From: Flammeovirgaceae bacterium 311
Lineage (GTDB): Bacteria > Bacteroidota > Bacteroidia > Cytophagales > Cyclobacteriaceae
NCBI GenBank assembly: GCA_000597885.1
Contig: CP004371.1
Coordinates: forward strand, 2,372,501 to 2,436,500
Direction: 5' to 3'
DNA length: 64,000 bases
Shown piece by piece: positions 42,771-50,919 of the stretch. Within the stretch, counting starts at the first letter, position 1. The number at the start of each line of letters is the position of its first letter. The notes beneath the pieces were generated by a model. That model worked only from the letters and a program-made list of their open reading frames with translations. It made no database searches and had not been told where the DNA came from. The position numbers and the translations under genes are program-made.

Positions 42771-45700
42771 CTAATCAAACTGAGCCAGTGACGCCACATG
42801 GTCCCTGCTGCCGTCGGTTACCCAGGCATCGAGCTGGGCGGGGTCTTTCATCTGCTGCCCGCGCTGCCTGGGCACGGCTATGTAGCCTGTTTTTACATCG
42901 GGCAGGGCCGACATATCGCTCCAGAGCTTTTCTATCTGTGCTACCGGGTAGATGTCTTCCTGTCCATGCCCCCAGCGGTACTTTACCTCCTTGATGGTAA
43001 CATAGCTGGGAATGCGATGCGCCACACTTCTTACAGCTTTCGCAAGGCGTGCCTCATCTCCCTGCTGCAGGTCCTGGCGGCTTAAGCCGAAGAGCGCCAG
43101 CAGCGGGTCTATCTGTATCCAGGTGGTCATGGAGTTGTAGTAGCTCAAATTCAGCTCATCTTCTTCCCTGGGTTGTGCCAGCCCTTCCAGCAGGCGCAGC
43201 TGCCCGTTTACACGGGCCAATCCGCCTCCTCTGTCTTCAAACCTGCGGGGCACCACCTCAAAGGTGAGTACATTTCCGGATTCCAGGTGGTAACCCAGCG
43301 CAGCAGGATCTACATCGGCCCCCAGGGTATCGATGTTGTGCAGCATCAGGGTTTCCAGCTGTGGGTGCTGCTCCAGCAACCTGGCCAGGGTGCCATTGCG
43401 CAGCAGGTTTGATACTTCGTACCAGTGCCCCAGTGGGGAAAAACGCTGCCCGGCTATATTATCTACATAGTCGGTACCCTCGCCTTTGCCCTTTGCCCAG
43501 CCTATGAGACTGCGGCGGCCGGCCTCGCGTACCTTCTGTTTGTTTTCATCCAGCATCTCCTGCGGCATCTCCTCCCACATAAAGCGCAGGTCGCGCTCCA
43601 TGGGCACAAAGCGCTGGCCAATGGAGCGGCCGGGCGACAACAGCACATCGCCCCCATAGCCAAAGTTTCCGGTTTGGGCCAGCGTGTGCCTGATGGGCTC
43701 ATGGGTCAGATAGCTGGTGGCCACCAGGTGCGGTATATTTGTACTGTAGGTTTGGGCCACCTTGCGAGTTTTTGCCATGTGGATCTCCAGGAAGCTGCGG
43801 TGTACGCCATTGATCTCCACAAAAGGGTTTAGGGCTTTGATCACCCCTGCTCCTTTGGTCCAGCGGCTGCCTACGCCTGCTGCCAGGCTTAGCACAGCTA
43901 CCTCTCCTGCTTTGATGGCAGCTTCGCCTGTGGCGATGCTGTCATTCAGCTCCTGCAGCTGGGCAATGTCCTGCGGCGCTACATCTTCTATGGTGGTGGC
44001 AGCAGCAAGGCGGTTGCGTGACAAGCCAATGCGGCCCTTCTGCAGCTGCTCTCTTATTTCTTCGTGCTGTATGTAATCGAAGCCATTCTCGCGCTTGATC
44101 TTTTCTGCTTTTTCGTCTTCGGCACTACGGTTGCCCTGGGTAGAGGGATCCGATACCTTAAACAGGTTGCTGACGATGGTGCGCAGCAGCGGGTAGGCCA
44201 GGTTGTTCTTTTCGCAGTAGGTGGTAAAAAAGTCGATCTCTGCCCGGCGGGTGTAGGAAATGGCGGCAGGATCCTGCCGCACCAGCTCCGATACATGGAT
44301 AGCATAGTACTGCTCCGGCATCAGGGCTTCGTTGCCCTCATGGAGCGTAGCCCAGCTGCCCTTGTTGTTGATGCTCCAGTTGTACACCACCGGCTCCATG
44401 GCAAAAGGCAGGGAGGCAGAAAGCTCCTGCTTGGTTGTGCGCAGAATATCCAGCACCTGCGCCTTCCGCTCTCCGTAGCTGTCGGGGTTTACAAACATAC
44501 CCATGCCGCCGCCCGACATACCGCCGAGCATCAGGAAACCATAATAATCATCTCCAAAGGCTTTTTTGGCTTTCTGAATGATCTGCTCGGTAAAATGGGT
44601 AGAGGCCCAGGGAATAATGGTTTTGATGGGATAGCCCCAGTTCTGGGCTGTGTTTGCTGCCAGTTTCTTTACATCTCCTTCGCGGATGGAGGCCAGGATA
44701 TTATCAAAGATCTGGTTGGTTTGCTGGCGGGCAGCCCATTCCTTTTCGCCCCTAAGCAGGTACTTTTCGGTTACCATTTCCAGAATAGGACCCACATTAG
44801 AAGCCATGCCGCCGTGCATCAGCACCAGGGAGTTCATTAGTTTTTCGGCCATTTCGGGATGTACCTCCTCGCCCTGCAGCACCCGGTGGCGCGGCAGCAG
44901 CGTACCCCGGCTGATGCCCCATTCCGGATCTTCCTCGCGGGCCAGCGTTCCCTGTATAGCCTTGATACCGGGCCACACACCACCGGAGTCCTGCCAGCCG
45001 CCGCCGGAACCGCCAATCCACTCGCCCAATATGGCGCGGGAGGCTACCAGCCGACGCTCGCTTTCCTGCAGCCCGTCTACCAGGCTGCTGGTTTGCCCGG
45101 TGGCCCGCATCAGCAGGCTGATGATGGAGCCCAGCAGGTTGGTAGAAACTGCAAAACGGGAGCCTTTTGGGATATCATTTACCTTGGTAACCAGCTCCAG
45201 GCCCATGCCCGGCGCTACAATGCGGCTAAGGATATCTGGCAATGATTGGTTAGTACCTTCAAAAGAAGGTGGTATCAGGCCGGAGGCAATTACTCCCGCT
45301 TTTACCAGGCTTAGGTAGTCGTTACCGAAGTTGAAGAGATCCGAAAGGTCGTGAATATCCTTGGTGGTGTTCAGGTCTATGCTGGTTAGGCGCAGCACCG
45401 GCTCTGGTATTACCCGCACATAGCTGTGCAGGGGCGGCCTAATGTCTTTATCACGCCCGTAAACCCCCAGGTCTATGGATACATTAATAACCCTTGCTCC
45501 TTCGGGGTAATCCATGCCCAGGAAAAAGATATCGGACCAGCCGCTGTGGGTCAGGTCCATCCGCACGGAGGTATGTTCATGCAGCACCGGGTAAAAGAGC
45601 GAGTCCTCCTGGCGCTGCAGCAAGCTGGGGTGAATGCGAATGGGGTGCTCGTCCTGGTGGCCTACCCGGAACATCCACTGGTTGCCCCTGCTGGAGCGTA

Positions 45701-46106
45701 CGCTCTTTCGTACCTGGTCGGCCAGGATCTGAAAAGAAAGGTGGTGGTAGCTTTCTGCCAGTGCGCTGAAGAGGGTGGCATTGGGGCCTTTTGTGTCAAG
45801 CTCTTTCAGAAAGGTGGTAATGGCATGCTCAAAGCGGCGGGCCAGCAGGTCTTCAAAGCCTGCGTAAGCAATTTTTCCGGTAGCGGGTACCTCTGCTGCT
45901 TCCATCAGGAAAAACCTGAAACCTGCGTAGAGGAAGAGTATGGCACGTACTTTATCGTAGAGGTTGGGGGTTGCCTTGCGAAAATCGTCGAGCTCCCGCA
46001 GCTGGCCCAGCAATTCTTTAGCCGTAAGCTGACGGCTTATTTCAAAAAATGACCTGTTGCGGGTGGCAATATCGGCAGAGGTGATGGTTTCTATAAATGG
46101 GTTCAT
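42771..46106 (-). CDS. Bifunctional GHMP-type sugar kinase / UDP-sugar pyrophosphorylase fusion
   Basis: 1111 residues, no signal peptide. A helical N-terminal part (1 to about 170) leads to a GHMP kinase: VRMDLTHSGWSDIFF (181-195, substrate and strand block), PKGSRFAVSTNLLGS (313-327, ATP-binding motif 2), SGGGWQDSGG (367-376, as in fucokinase) and LGGMSGGGMGMF (527-538, motif 3). A linker with an acidic segment (about 655-700) leads to a UDPGP-type nucleotidyltransferase from about 735: LSLAAGVGSRWTKGAG (739-754) and HNIDTLGADVDP further on. So one protein would phosphorylate a sugar at C1 and attach a nucleotide, a salvage route. This is the reverse order of bacterial FKP (nucleotidyltransferase first). 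The sugar is unknown. It lies just downstream of a GalU-like gene on the same strand. Confidence 0.82.
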   Translation of the reverse strand: MNPFIETITSADIATRNRSFFEISRQLTAKELLGQLRELDDFRKATPNLYDKVRAILFLYAGFRFFLMEAAEVPATGKIAYAGFEDLLARRFEHAITTFLKELDTKGPNATLFSALAESYHHLSFQILADQVRKSVRSSRGNQWMFRVGHQDEHPIRIHPSLLQRQEDSLFYPVLHEHTSVRMDLTHSGWSDIFFLGMDYPEGARVINVSIDLGVYGRDKDIRPPLHSYVRVIPEPVLRLTSIDLNTTKDIHDLSDLFNFGNDYLSLVKAGVIASGLIPPSFEGTNQSLPDILSRIVAPGMGLELVTKVNDIPKGSRFAVSTNLLGSIISLLMRATGQTSSLVDGLQESERRLVASRAILGEWIGGSGGGWQDSGGVWPGIKAIQGTLAREEDPEWGISRGTLLPRHRVLQGEEVHPEMAEKLMNSLVLMHGGMASNVGPILEMVTEKYLLRGEKEWAARQQTNQIFDNILASIREGDVKKLAANTAQNWGYPIKTIIPWASTHFTEQIIQKAKKAFGDDYYGFLMLGGMSGGGMGMFVNPDSYGERKAQVLDILRTTKQELSASLPFAMEPVVYNWSINNKGSWATLHEGNEALMPEQYYAIHVSELVRQDPAAISYTRRAEIDFFTTYCEKNNLAYPLLRTIVSNLFKVSDPSTQGNRSAEDEKAEKIKRENGFDYIQHEEIREQLQKGRIGLSRNRLAAATTIEDVAPQDIAQLQELNDSIATGEAAIKAGEVAVLSLAAGVGSRWTKGAGVIKALNPFVEINGVHRSFLEIHMAKTRKVAQTYSTNIPHLVATSYLTHEPIRHTLAQTGNFGYGGDVLLSPGRSIGQRFVPMERDLRFMWEEMPQEMLDENKQKVREAGRRSLIGWAKGKGEGTDYVDNIAGQRFSPLGHWYEVSNLLRNGTLARLLEQHPQLETLMLHNIDTLGADVDPAALGYHLESGNVLTFEVVPRRFEDRGGGLARVNGQLRLLEGLAQPREEDELNLSYYNSMTTWIQIDPLLALFGLSRQDLQQGDEARLAKAVRSVAHRIPSYVTIKEVKYRWGHGQEDIYPVAQIEKLWSDMSALPDVKTGYIAVPRQRGQQMKDPAQLDAWVTDGSRDHVASLAQFD

Positions 46107-46200
46107 GCTAGCGTTTCTTTTGAATAAGTACTTAGGCAGCCGCCCAGCAGCAATAGCTTAAAATGGCCAGACACCAGTGCGCTTTGCGGCCATCTTATTA

Positions 46201-46228
46201 CTCAATACTCAATACCTGTTTCTCAATA
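46201..46228. repeat. Heptanucleotide repeat (CTCAATA) downstream of GalU-like gene
   Basis: CTCAATA occurs twice in tandem (46201-46214) and once more at 46222-46228. With the ATACCTC and GGTATGG repeats elsewhere in the window it shares an ATAC core in one register or strand. Confidence 0.5.
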
Positions 46229-46232
46229 CTAT

Positions 46233-47183
46233 TCACTTCCTGTTGCGTCCGTTGGCTTCGGCCAGCAGCTCCACCATGGTGGTAAGGGTTTCGTCGTGGG
46301 CTTCGCCGGCAAGTCCCAGGGCAATCTGTGCCTGCAGCAAGCCATGGCGCTTGCTTAAGTCATAGCGGTTGCCTTTTACCTCCAGGGCCAGGTATTTGTC
46401 GGTTTTGGCCAGCTCCTGCAGCGCCGGGGTAAGCAGCACGTTGGTACTGCCCCTGCTAATTTCTTTTTGCAGCAGCTCAAATACTGCCGGGGTAAGTACG
46501 TGCATGCCAAAAAAGCAGAGATAATAGCCCACCCGCAGACCGGGGGTCTGCAGCTCAAGCTCGGCCAGGCTTAGAGAAGGTTTTTCAATGATCTTTTCAA
46601 TTCCGTAAACCCCTGAAACACCGGGTAGTTGCTTACCGGTGAGTGTACCATAACGGGTAATCTGGTGCTCCGGGGTTGGGTTTACGGCCGATACAGCACA
46701 GTTCTCCTGCGAGGCAAGATCAACCAGCTGAGCTGCACAGCGCTTATCACGCAAATCAGAAACATAGAGGTAATCGCCCAGCAGCAGCAGAAAGGGCTCT
46801 TCATTCACAAATTCTTTGGCGCAGTAAACGGCATGGCCATACCCAAGAGGCTCCCGCTGCTCGGCAAACTGCAGGCGGCTTAGCAGCTGGTCTATTTTTT
46901 CTGCTTCTTTCCTGGCCCAGTCTACACTTTTAAAAGACTTTACCAGGTTATCGCGCAGCGAATGAAAGGCACTGATGTAGCGATCTCCATCACCCGGTGC
47001 ACACACCACACAAATTTCTTCTATGCCACTGGCAAAGGCCTCCTCGGCAATAATCTGGATAACCGGCTTGTGCAACCCATCTATGTCTATGGCAGGCAGC
47101 ATGGCTTTCTGTACCGTATCGGCAACCGGGTATAAGCGTTCACCACGGGCTGCTGCCGTTATCACTGCTTTTCTTATTCTCAT
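46233..47183 (-). CDS. GalU-like UTP-glucose-1-phosphate uridylyltransferase
   Basis: 316 residues from the ATG at 47183 (MRIRKAVITAAARGERLYP). The frame is open 34 codons further upstream, but those residues lack any family sequence. The nucleotide-binding opening AARGERLYP and VQKAMLPAIDIDGLHKP correspond to GxGTRMLPxT...KEMLP of GalU, with a changed glycine pattern. Further blocks are REPLGYGHAVYCAKEF, FLLLLGDYLYV and IIEKPSLSLAE, followed by GYYLCFFGMHVLTPAVFELL. It should form UDP-glucose from glucose-1-phosphate in the cytoplasm. The bifunctional kinase/pyrophosphorylase gene begins 126 bp downstream on the same strand, so both serve nucleotide-sugar supply. The AARGERLYP variant may alter specificity. 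Confidence 0.85.
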   Translation of the reverse strand: MRIRKAVITAAARGERLYPVADTVQKAMLPAIDIDGLHKPVIQIIAEEAFASGIEEICVVCAPGDGDRYISAFHSLRDNLVKSFKSVDWARKEAEKIDQLLSRLQFAEQREPLGYGHAVYCAKEFVNEEPFLLLLGDYLYVSDLRDKRCAAQLVDLASQENCAVSAVNPTPEHQITRYGTLTGKQLPGVSGVYGIEKIIEKPSLSLAELELQTPGLRVGYYLCFFGMHVLTPAVFELLQKEISRGSTNVLLTPALQELAKTDKYLALEVKGNRYDLSKRHGLLQAQIALGLAGEAHDETLTTMVELLAEANGRNRK

Positions 47184-47551
47184 GTTGTATGTTAAGTATG
47201 CTTCTTTTTTGCTCGGCTTAAAAAATAGAATTGATATACCTCTGATTTTAGAAGCGGCATCCTGATGAACCCGCTGAAAAACCAAAAATAGTAAACCCTG
47301 CAGGATTAAAAATAATTTAGATCAATCATTTCAGTTGAACGGAGGCCAGCATTCATGTGATGCTCAATCCTGCTATTTTTTTTACCCGGCACTCCTACCC
47401 GCTTACCACTCATTCCTGCCGCAAATCTTTCGTACATACCATTCACAATAATTCAATGATCTAAGTCAGATAAAAAAAAGAAATAGTGTTTGCCGCATGA
47501 AGGAAAGCTGCTACATTTGCACCCGAATGAGCGTCCGGTACAACTAGAAAG
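47184..47551. other. 368-bp divergent intergenic region
   Basis: Between the GalU-like gene (minus) and the pump 2 tetR (plus). The right end has the strong promoter at 47490-47519. The rest shows no coding frame. A small inverted repeat (ATCT-AAGTC-AGAT, 47459-47471) is the only other symmetric element and may be chance. Confidence 0.55.
47490..47519 (+). promoter_or_regulatory. Bacteroidota-type promoter of pump 2 tetR (TTG-N19-TACATTTG)
   Basis: A TTG at 47490-47492 and TACATTTG at 47512-47519 match both parts of the Bacteroidota promoter (-33 TTG, -7 TAnnTTTG) with a spacer of 19 bp. The start codon at 47552 is 32 bp further, leaving a normal leader. Confidence 0.75.
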
Positions 47552-48127
47552 ATGACAGATAATTTTACAGAGAAGAAGATAGCAATTCTGGAAACAACGC
47601 TTGAGTTAATCAAGGAAAATGGATTTCATGGTACCCCTATCAGCATGGTGGTGAAAAAATCAGGAGTAGCTGCGGGCACCATTTACCACCACTTTGAAAA
47701 TAAGGACAGAATGATCTGCGAGCTGTTCCAGTATGTAACGGAGAAAATGCTGGCGGCCGTGAAGGCAGGCGATGATGAAACAGCATCTTATGAGCAGCGC
47801 TTTCTGAATCTTTGGAAAAACCTTTATAATTTTCACACCAATAATCCCAACGTACCCATATTTTTTGATCAGTATATAAATTCACCCTATTTCGAGAAAA
47901 AGCCAGGAGAAGAAACTAATGCCTTCCACCGATACATTTTTAGTTTTATCCAGGAAGGTATCACACAAGGACACCTGAAACCAGTTAACCCGAAAATTTT
48001 AGGTGTTTTACTTAGCAGCACCGCGATTACCAGCTTTAAAATTCAATCGCACGGAAAGATCAAAGCAGGAGCAACAGAACTGGAGCAGATCATTCAGATC
48101 ATCTGGGATGGCGTTGCCAGACATTAG
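47552..48127 (+). CDS. TetR/AcrR family transcriptional regulator (pump 2)
   Basis: 191 residues. A TetR helix-turn-helix is visible at about 8-52 (ILETTLELIKENGFHGTPISMVVKKSGVAAGTIYHHFENKDRMI), with the AGTIYHHF recognition helix near-canonical. The C-terminal domain is all-helical (IFFDQYINSPYFEKKPGEE, VLLSSTAITSFK). It is the first gene of the pump 2 locus, 140 bp upstream of the outer-membrane gene, on the same strand, so it probably controls the operon and possibly itself. I found no repeat of a palindrome here comparable with those at pumps 1 and 3. The ligand is unknown. Confidence 0.93.
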   Translation: MTDNFTEKKIAILETTLELIKENGFHGTPISMVVKKSGVAAGTIYHHFENKDRMICELFQYVTEKMLAAVKAGDDETASYEQRFLNLWKNLYNFHTNNPNVPIFFDQYINSPYFEKKPGEETNAFHRYIFSFIQEGITQGHLKPVNPKILGVLLSSTAITSFKIQSHGKIKAGATELEQIIQIIWDGVARH

Positions 48128-48267
48128 TCATAAGCAGCACCCATCACGTAAAATTTTTACCCTTAGCACATACTTGGCCATCTGCCGCACTGGTGTTCTC
48201 CACTTTTCTGCAGATAGGCTGTACATACAGAAATAGTCCCTACAACCTAAGCACTACCCCATATTTC

Positions 48268-49599
48268 ATGAAACCGATAAAAGCTTACTGGCTATTGGTG
48301 CTGGCGTACTTATGGTACCCCGGCCTGCTAATAGCCCAGCATACCGGAGAAAACGCCGCTAAAGGCACTTTTACCCTGGAAGAATGTATTGACTACGCTT
48401 TTGAACATCAGCCCGCCATCAGGCAATCGCAAATTGACGAGGCCATTGGCGAGCGTGAGATCAATGCAGCCCTTTCGTCCTGGTTGCCCCAGGTAACGGC
48501 TGGCTTTGGCTATACCTATAATATCCAGCGACAAGTAGCCGTTTTTGGCGATCAGCCTATTCAAATCGGCACCAGAAACAACTCAAGTCTGCAGCTGCAG
48601 GCCTCACAGGTGCTTTACAGCAACGATGTGCTGCTGGCCTCCAGAGGAGCCCGCTTTACCCGTCGCAGCCTGGATCAGAGCACCACCTTTACCAGGATTA
48701 ATACCGTGGTAGAGGTAAGCAAGGCCTTTTACGACCTGCTGCTTACCCGGGAGCAGCTAAAAATTCTGGACGAAAACATTGCCCGCCTGGAGAAGCAGTA
48801 CCGGGATGCGCGGAGCCAGTACGAGAGCGGCATTGTAGATAAAACAGACTACCAGCGGGCAAGCATAACCCTGGCCAATACGCGCAGCGACCGTAAAAGA
48901 ACACAGGAGGCCATCAAAGCCCGGTACGCTTACCTGAAGCAGCTCATGGGCTATCCTGCCAACCAGGAGCTGGACATTGCACACGACTACGAAAGCATGC
49001 AGGCTCAAATTCAGGCAGATACCATTCAGCTGGTGCAGTATGAAAACAGAATTGAGTACCAGCTGCTGCAAACACAGCAGCAGCTGCTTGGCCTCAATAC
49101 AAGCTACCACCGCTGGGGCTTTTTGCCAACCGTATCGGCTACCTACAACAACAGCAGGCTGTTTCTGAATGATGAGTTCAGCCAGCTGTACAATATTGCT
49201 TACCCTACTTCAGCAGCAGGTTTACAGGTAGCTATCCCTATTTTTCAGGGCACCAGAAGAATACAGAACATGAAAAGGGCACAGCTGCTGGAGCAGCGCC
49301 TGCAGCAGGACCTGCTTGAAACACAAAATGCCATCAACACAGAATACCAGCGGGCCCTGGCCAATTATAAAAGCGATTATAACGAGTGGCTTACCCTGCA
49401 GCAAAACGTAGAGATTGCCGAAGAGGTGTACGACATTATTAAACTGCAGTACGACGAAGGAATTAAGACCTACCTGGATCTGATCGTGGCGGAGACTGAT
49501 CTTCGCCAGGCTCAGCTCAATTACTACAATGCACTCTATCAGGTACTGGCCAGCAAGCTGGACCTGCAGCGGGCACTGGGAGAAATAAGAGTCAATTAA
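48268..49599 (+). CDS. TolC-family outer membrane efflux protein (pump 2)
   Basis: 443 residues from the ATG at 48268 (MKPIKAYWLLVLAYLWYPGLLIAQ); the frame opens 25 codons earlier but those residues have no signal-peptide logic. The mature part has the two coiled helical outer-membrane efflux repeats (about 30-225 and 245-440), with NTVVEVSKAFYDLLLTREQLKILDENI and KLQYDEGIKTYLDLIVAETDLRQAQLNYYNA as typical helices. It is the channel of the pump. The adaptor gene start overlaps its TAA stop by one base (ATG inside TAATG), so translation is coupled. Confidence 0.94.
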   Translation: MKPIKAYWLLVLAYLWYPGLLIAQHTGENAAKGTFTLEECIDYAFEHQPAIRQSQIDEAIGEREINAALSSWLPQVTAGFGYTYNIQRQVAVFGDQPIQIGTRNNSSLQLQASQVLYSNDVLLASRGARFTRRSLDQSTTFTRINTVVEVSKAFYDLLLTREQLKILDENIARLEKQYRDARSQYESGIVDKTDYQRASITLANTRSDRKRTQEAIKARYAYLKQLMGYPANQELDIAHDYESMQAQIQADTIQLVQYENRIEYQLLQTQQQLLGLNTSYHRWGFLPTVSATYNNSRLFLNDEFSQLYNIAYPTSAAGLQVAIPIFQGTRRIQNMKRAQLLEQRLQQDLLETQNAINTEYQRALANYKSDYNEWLTLQQNVEIAEEVYDIIKLQYDEGIKTYLDLIVAETDLRQAQLNYYNALYQVLASKLDLQRALGEIRVN

Positions 49600-50753
49600 T
49601 GAAAAGTAATAACCTAAACATGAAGCATAACCTAACATGGCTAGTGGCAGCCATTATATGTTCCGTAGCGCTTAGCTCCTGCGGAAACAACGGAGATGGC
49701 GCACAGCAGGGACCCCTGGCAGCTGCTGCCGTACCAGTGAGCACCTATACCGTACAGGCCGAAGCTGTAACGGGTACCGATACCTATCCCGGCACCGTAG
49801 TGCCGCTGAATGAGGTAGAGCTGCGCCCGCAGGTAGCAGGCTACATCACCAATATTTATGTACAGGACGGCCAGACAGTGAAACAGGGCCAGAGGATTTA
49901 TGAGATAGACCAGAGCAAATACCAGGCTGCCCAGCAGCAGGCGCAGGCCAACCTGCAAAGTGCCAGGGCCAACCTGGAGAAGGTGCAGAAAGACCTGGAA
50001 CGCTATGAGAGACTTGCTGAACAGGATGCCATTGCCACCCAACGCGTGGATTATGCCCGCACTGATCTGGCAACGGCACAGGCACAGGTTGCCACTGCAC
50101 AGGCTCAGGTACGCAGCGTTTCTACCGACCTTGGTTACTCGGTGATCACTGCTCCTTTTGATGGTGTGATCGGTATCTCGCAGGTACGCATTGGCACCCA
50201 GGTGTCGCCAGGCCAGCCCCTGCTGAACACCATCTCTTCGGTAGATCCCATGGCAGTCGATTTTGTAATCAACGAACAGGAGATCCCCCGTTTCAACAGG
50301 TACCTGCAAAATCCAAAGGAGCAGCCGGATTCGCTGTTCACCATTGTCCTTAGTGGTGGCATTCCCTACGCCCTACCCGGCAGAATGAGTGCTATAGACC
50401 GCGCCGTAGGCCGGCAAACGGGTACCATTGCCGTACGTGTGCAGTTCTCTAACCCGGATCAGCAGCTTATTCCGGGCATGACGGTGAGTGTGAAGGTGCT
50501 GAACCAGGATATTGGCCGCCAGCTTGTAATTCCCTACAAAGCCGTAAGCGAACAGCTGGGTGAGTACTATGTGTACAAAATTCAGGGCGACTCGGTGGTG
50601 CAGCAGAACGTAGCACTGGGCACCCGCTTTGGCCGCAATATTGTGGTGCGCGAAGGCCTACAGTCAGGCGACGATATTGTAGTAGAAGGCATACAGCGCC
50701 TGCGCCAGGGAGCCAAGATACAAACCGGACAACCCCAGTCTGCAAGCAGGTAG
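49599..50753 (+). CDS. RND efflux periplasmic adaptor lipoprotein (pump 2)
   Basis: 384 residues; an in-frame ATG eight residues later (49620) is also possible. A lipobox is evident as VALSSC, with lipidated cysteine 28. The HlyD/AcrA domains are clear: lipoyl half PQVAGYITNIYVQDGQTVKQGQ, a long helical hairpin of Ala/Gln/Arg heptads (about 105-165), second half VITAPFDGVIGISQVRIGTQV, then the beta-barrel (VDFVINEQEIPRF) and the membrane-proximal part (GIQRLRQGAKI). It links the permease to the outer channel. The gene overlaps the outer-membrane gene by one base and is followed by a 164-bp gap before the permease. Confidence 0.94.
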   Translation: MKSNNLNMKHNLTWLVAAIICSVALSSCGNNGDGAQQGPLAAAAVPVSTYTVQAEAVTGTDTYPGTVVPLNEVELRPQVAGYITNIYVQDGQTVKQGQRIYEIDQSKYQAAQQQAQANLQSARANLEKVQKDLERYERLAEQDAIATQRVDYARTDLATAQAQVATAQAQVRSVSTDLGYSVITAPFDGVIGISQVRIGTQVSPGQPLLNTISSVDPMAVDFVINEQEIPRFNRYLQNPKEQPDSLFTIVLSGGIPYALPGRMSAIDRAVGRQTGTIAVRVQFSNPDQQLIPGMTVSVKVLNQDIGRQLVIPYKAVSEQLGEYYVYKIQGDSVVQQNVALGTRFGRNIVVREGLQSGDDIVVEGIQRLRQGAKIQTGQPQSASR

Positions 50754-50759
50754 GTTTGT

Positions 50760-50773
50760 GGTATGGGGTATGA
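50760..50773. repeat. Heptanucleotide repeat (GGTATGG, GGTATGA) after adaptor gene
   Basis: Two 7-bp units in tandem; on the other strand they read TCATACC and CCATACC, related to the ATACCTC repeats at 19992-20011. A complementary TCATACC lies at 50842-50848, allowing a long-range hairpin in the operon mRNA. Confidence 0.5.
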
Positions 50774-50855
50774 GGTCGATAGACGCAAAGTGATATCACT
50801 GCAGATAAAGTACTACAACGCTCCTGCTGATACCCGACACATCATACCTGCCCCA

Positions 50856-50919
50856 ATCAGTACATTACCGCATTAGCACATTGAAAAATTAGCACATTAC
50901 GCTATTAGCACCTTAAAAT
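50856..50919. repeat. Four 16-bp tandem units leading into the pump 2 permease start codon
   Basis: Units start at 50856, 50872, 50888 and 50904. The core ATTAGCACATT is exact in units 2 and 3, ATTAGCACCTT in unit 4 and ATCAGTACATT in unit 1. The last unit ends in the ATG at 50918, so the array may influence translation start or mRNA structure. Confidence 0.85.

Noticed and set aside
47459-47471. ATCT-AAGTC-AGAT inverted repeat as an operator of pump 2 tetR
   Set aside because: Only four-base arms, no second copy in the locus, and it lies outside the promoter spacer. Chance is likely.
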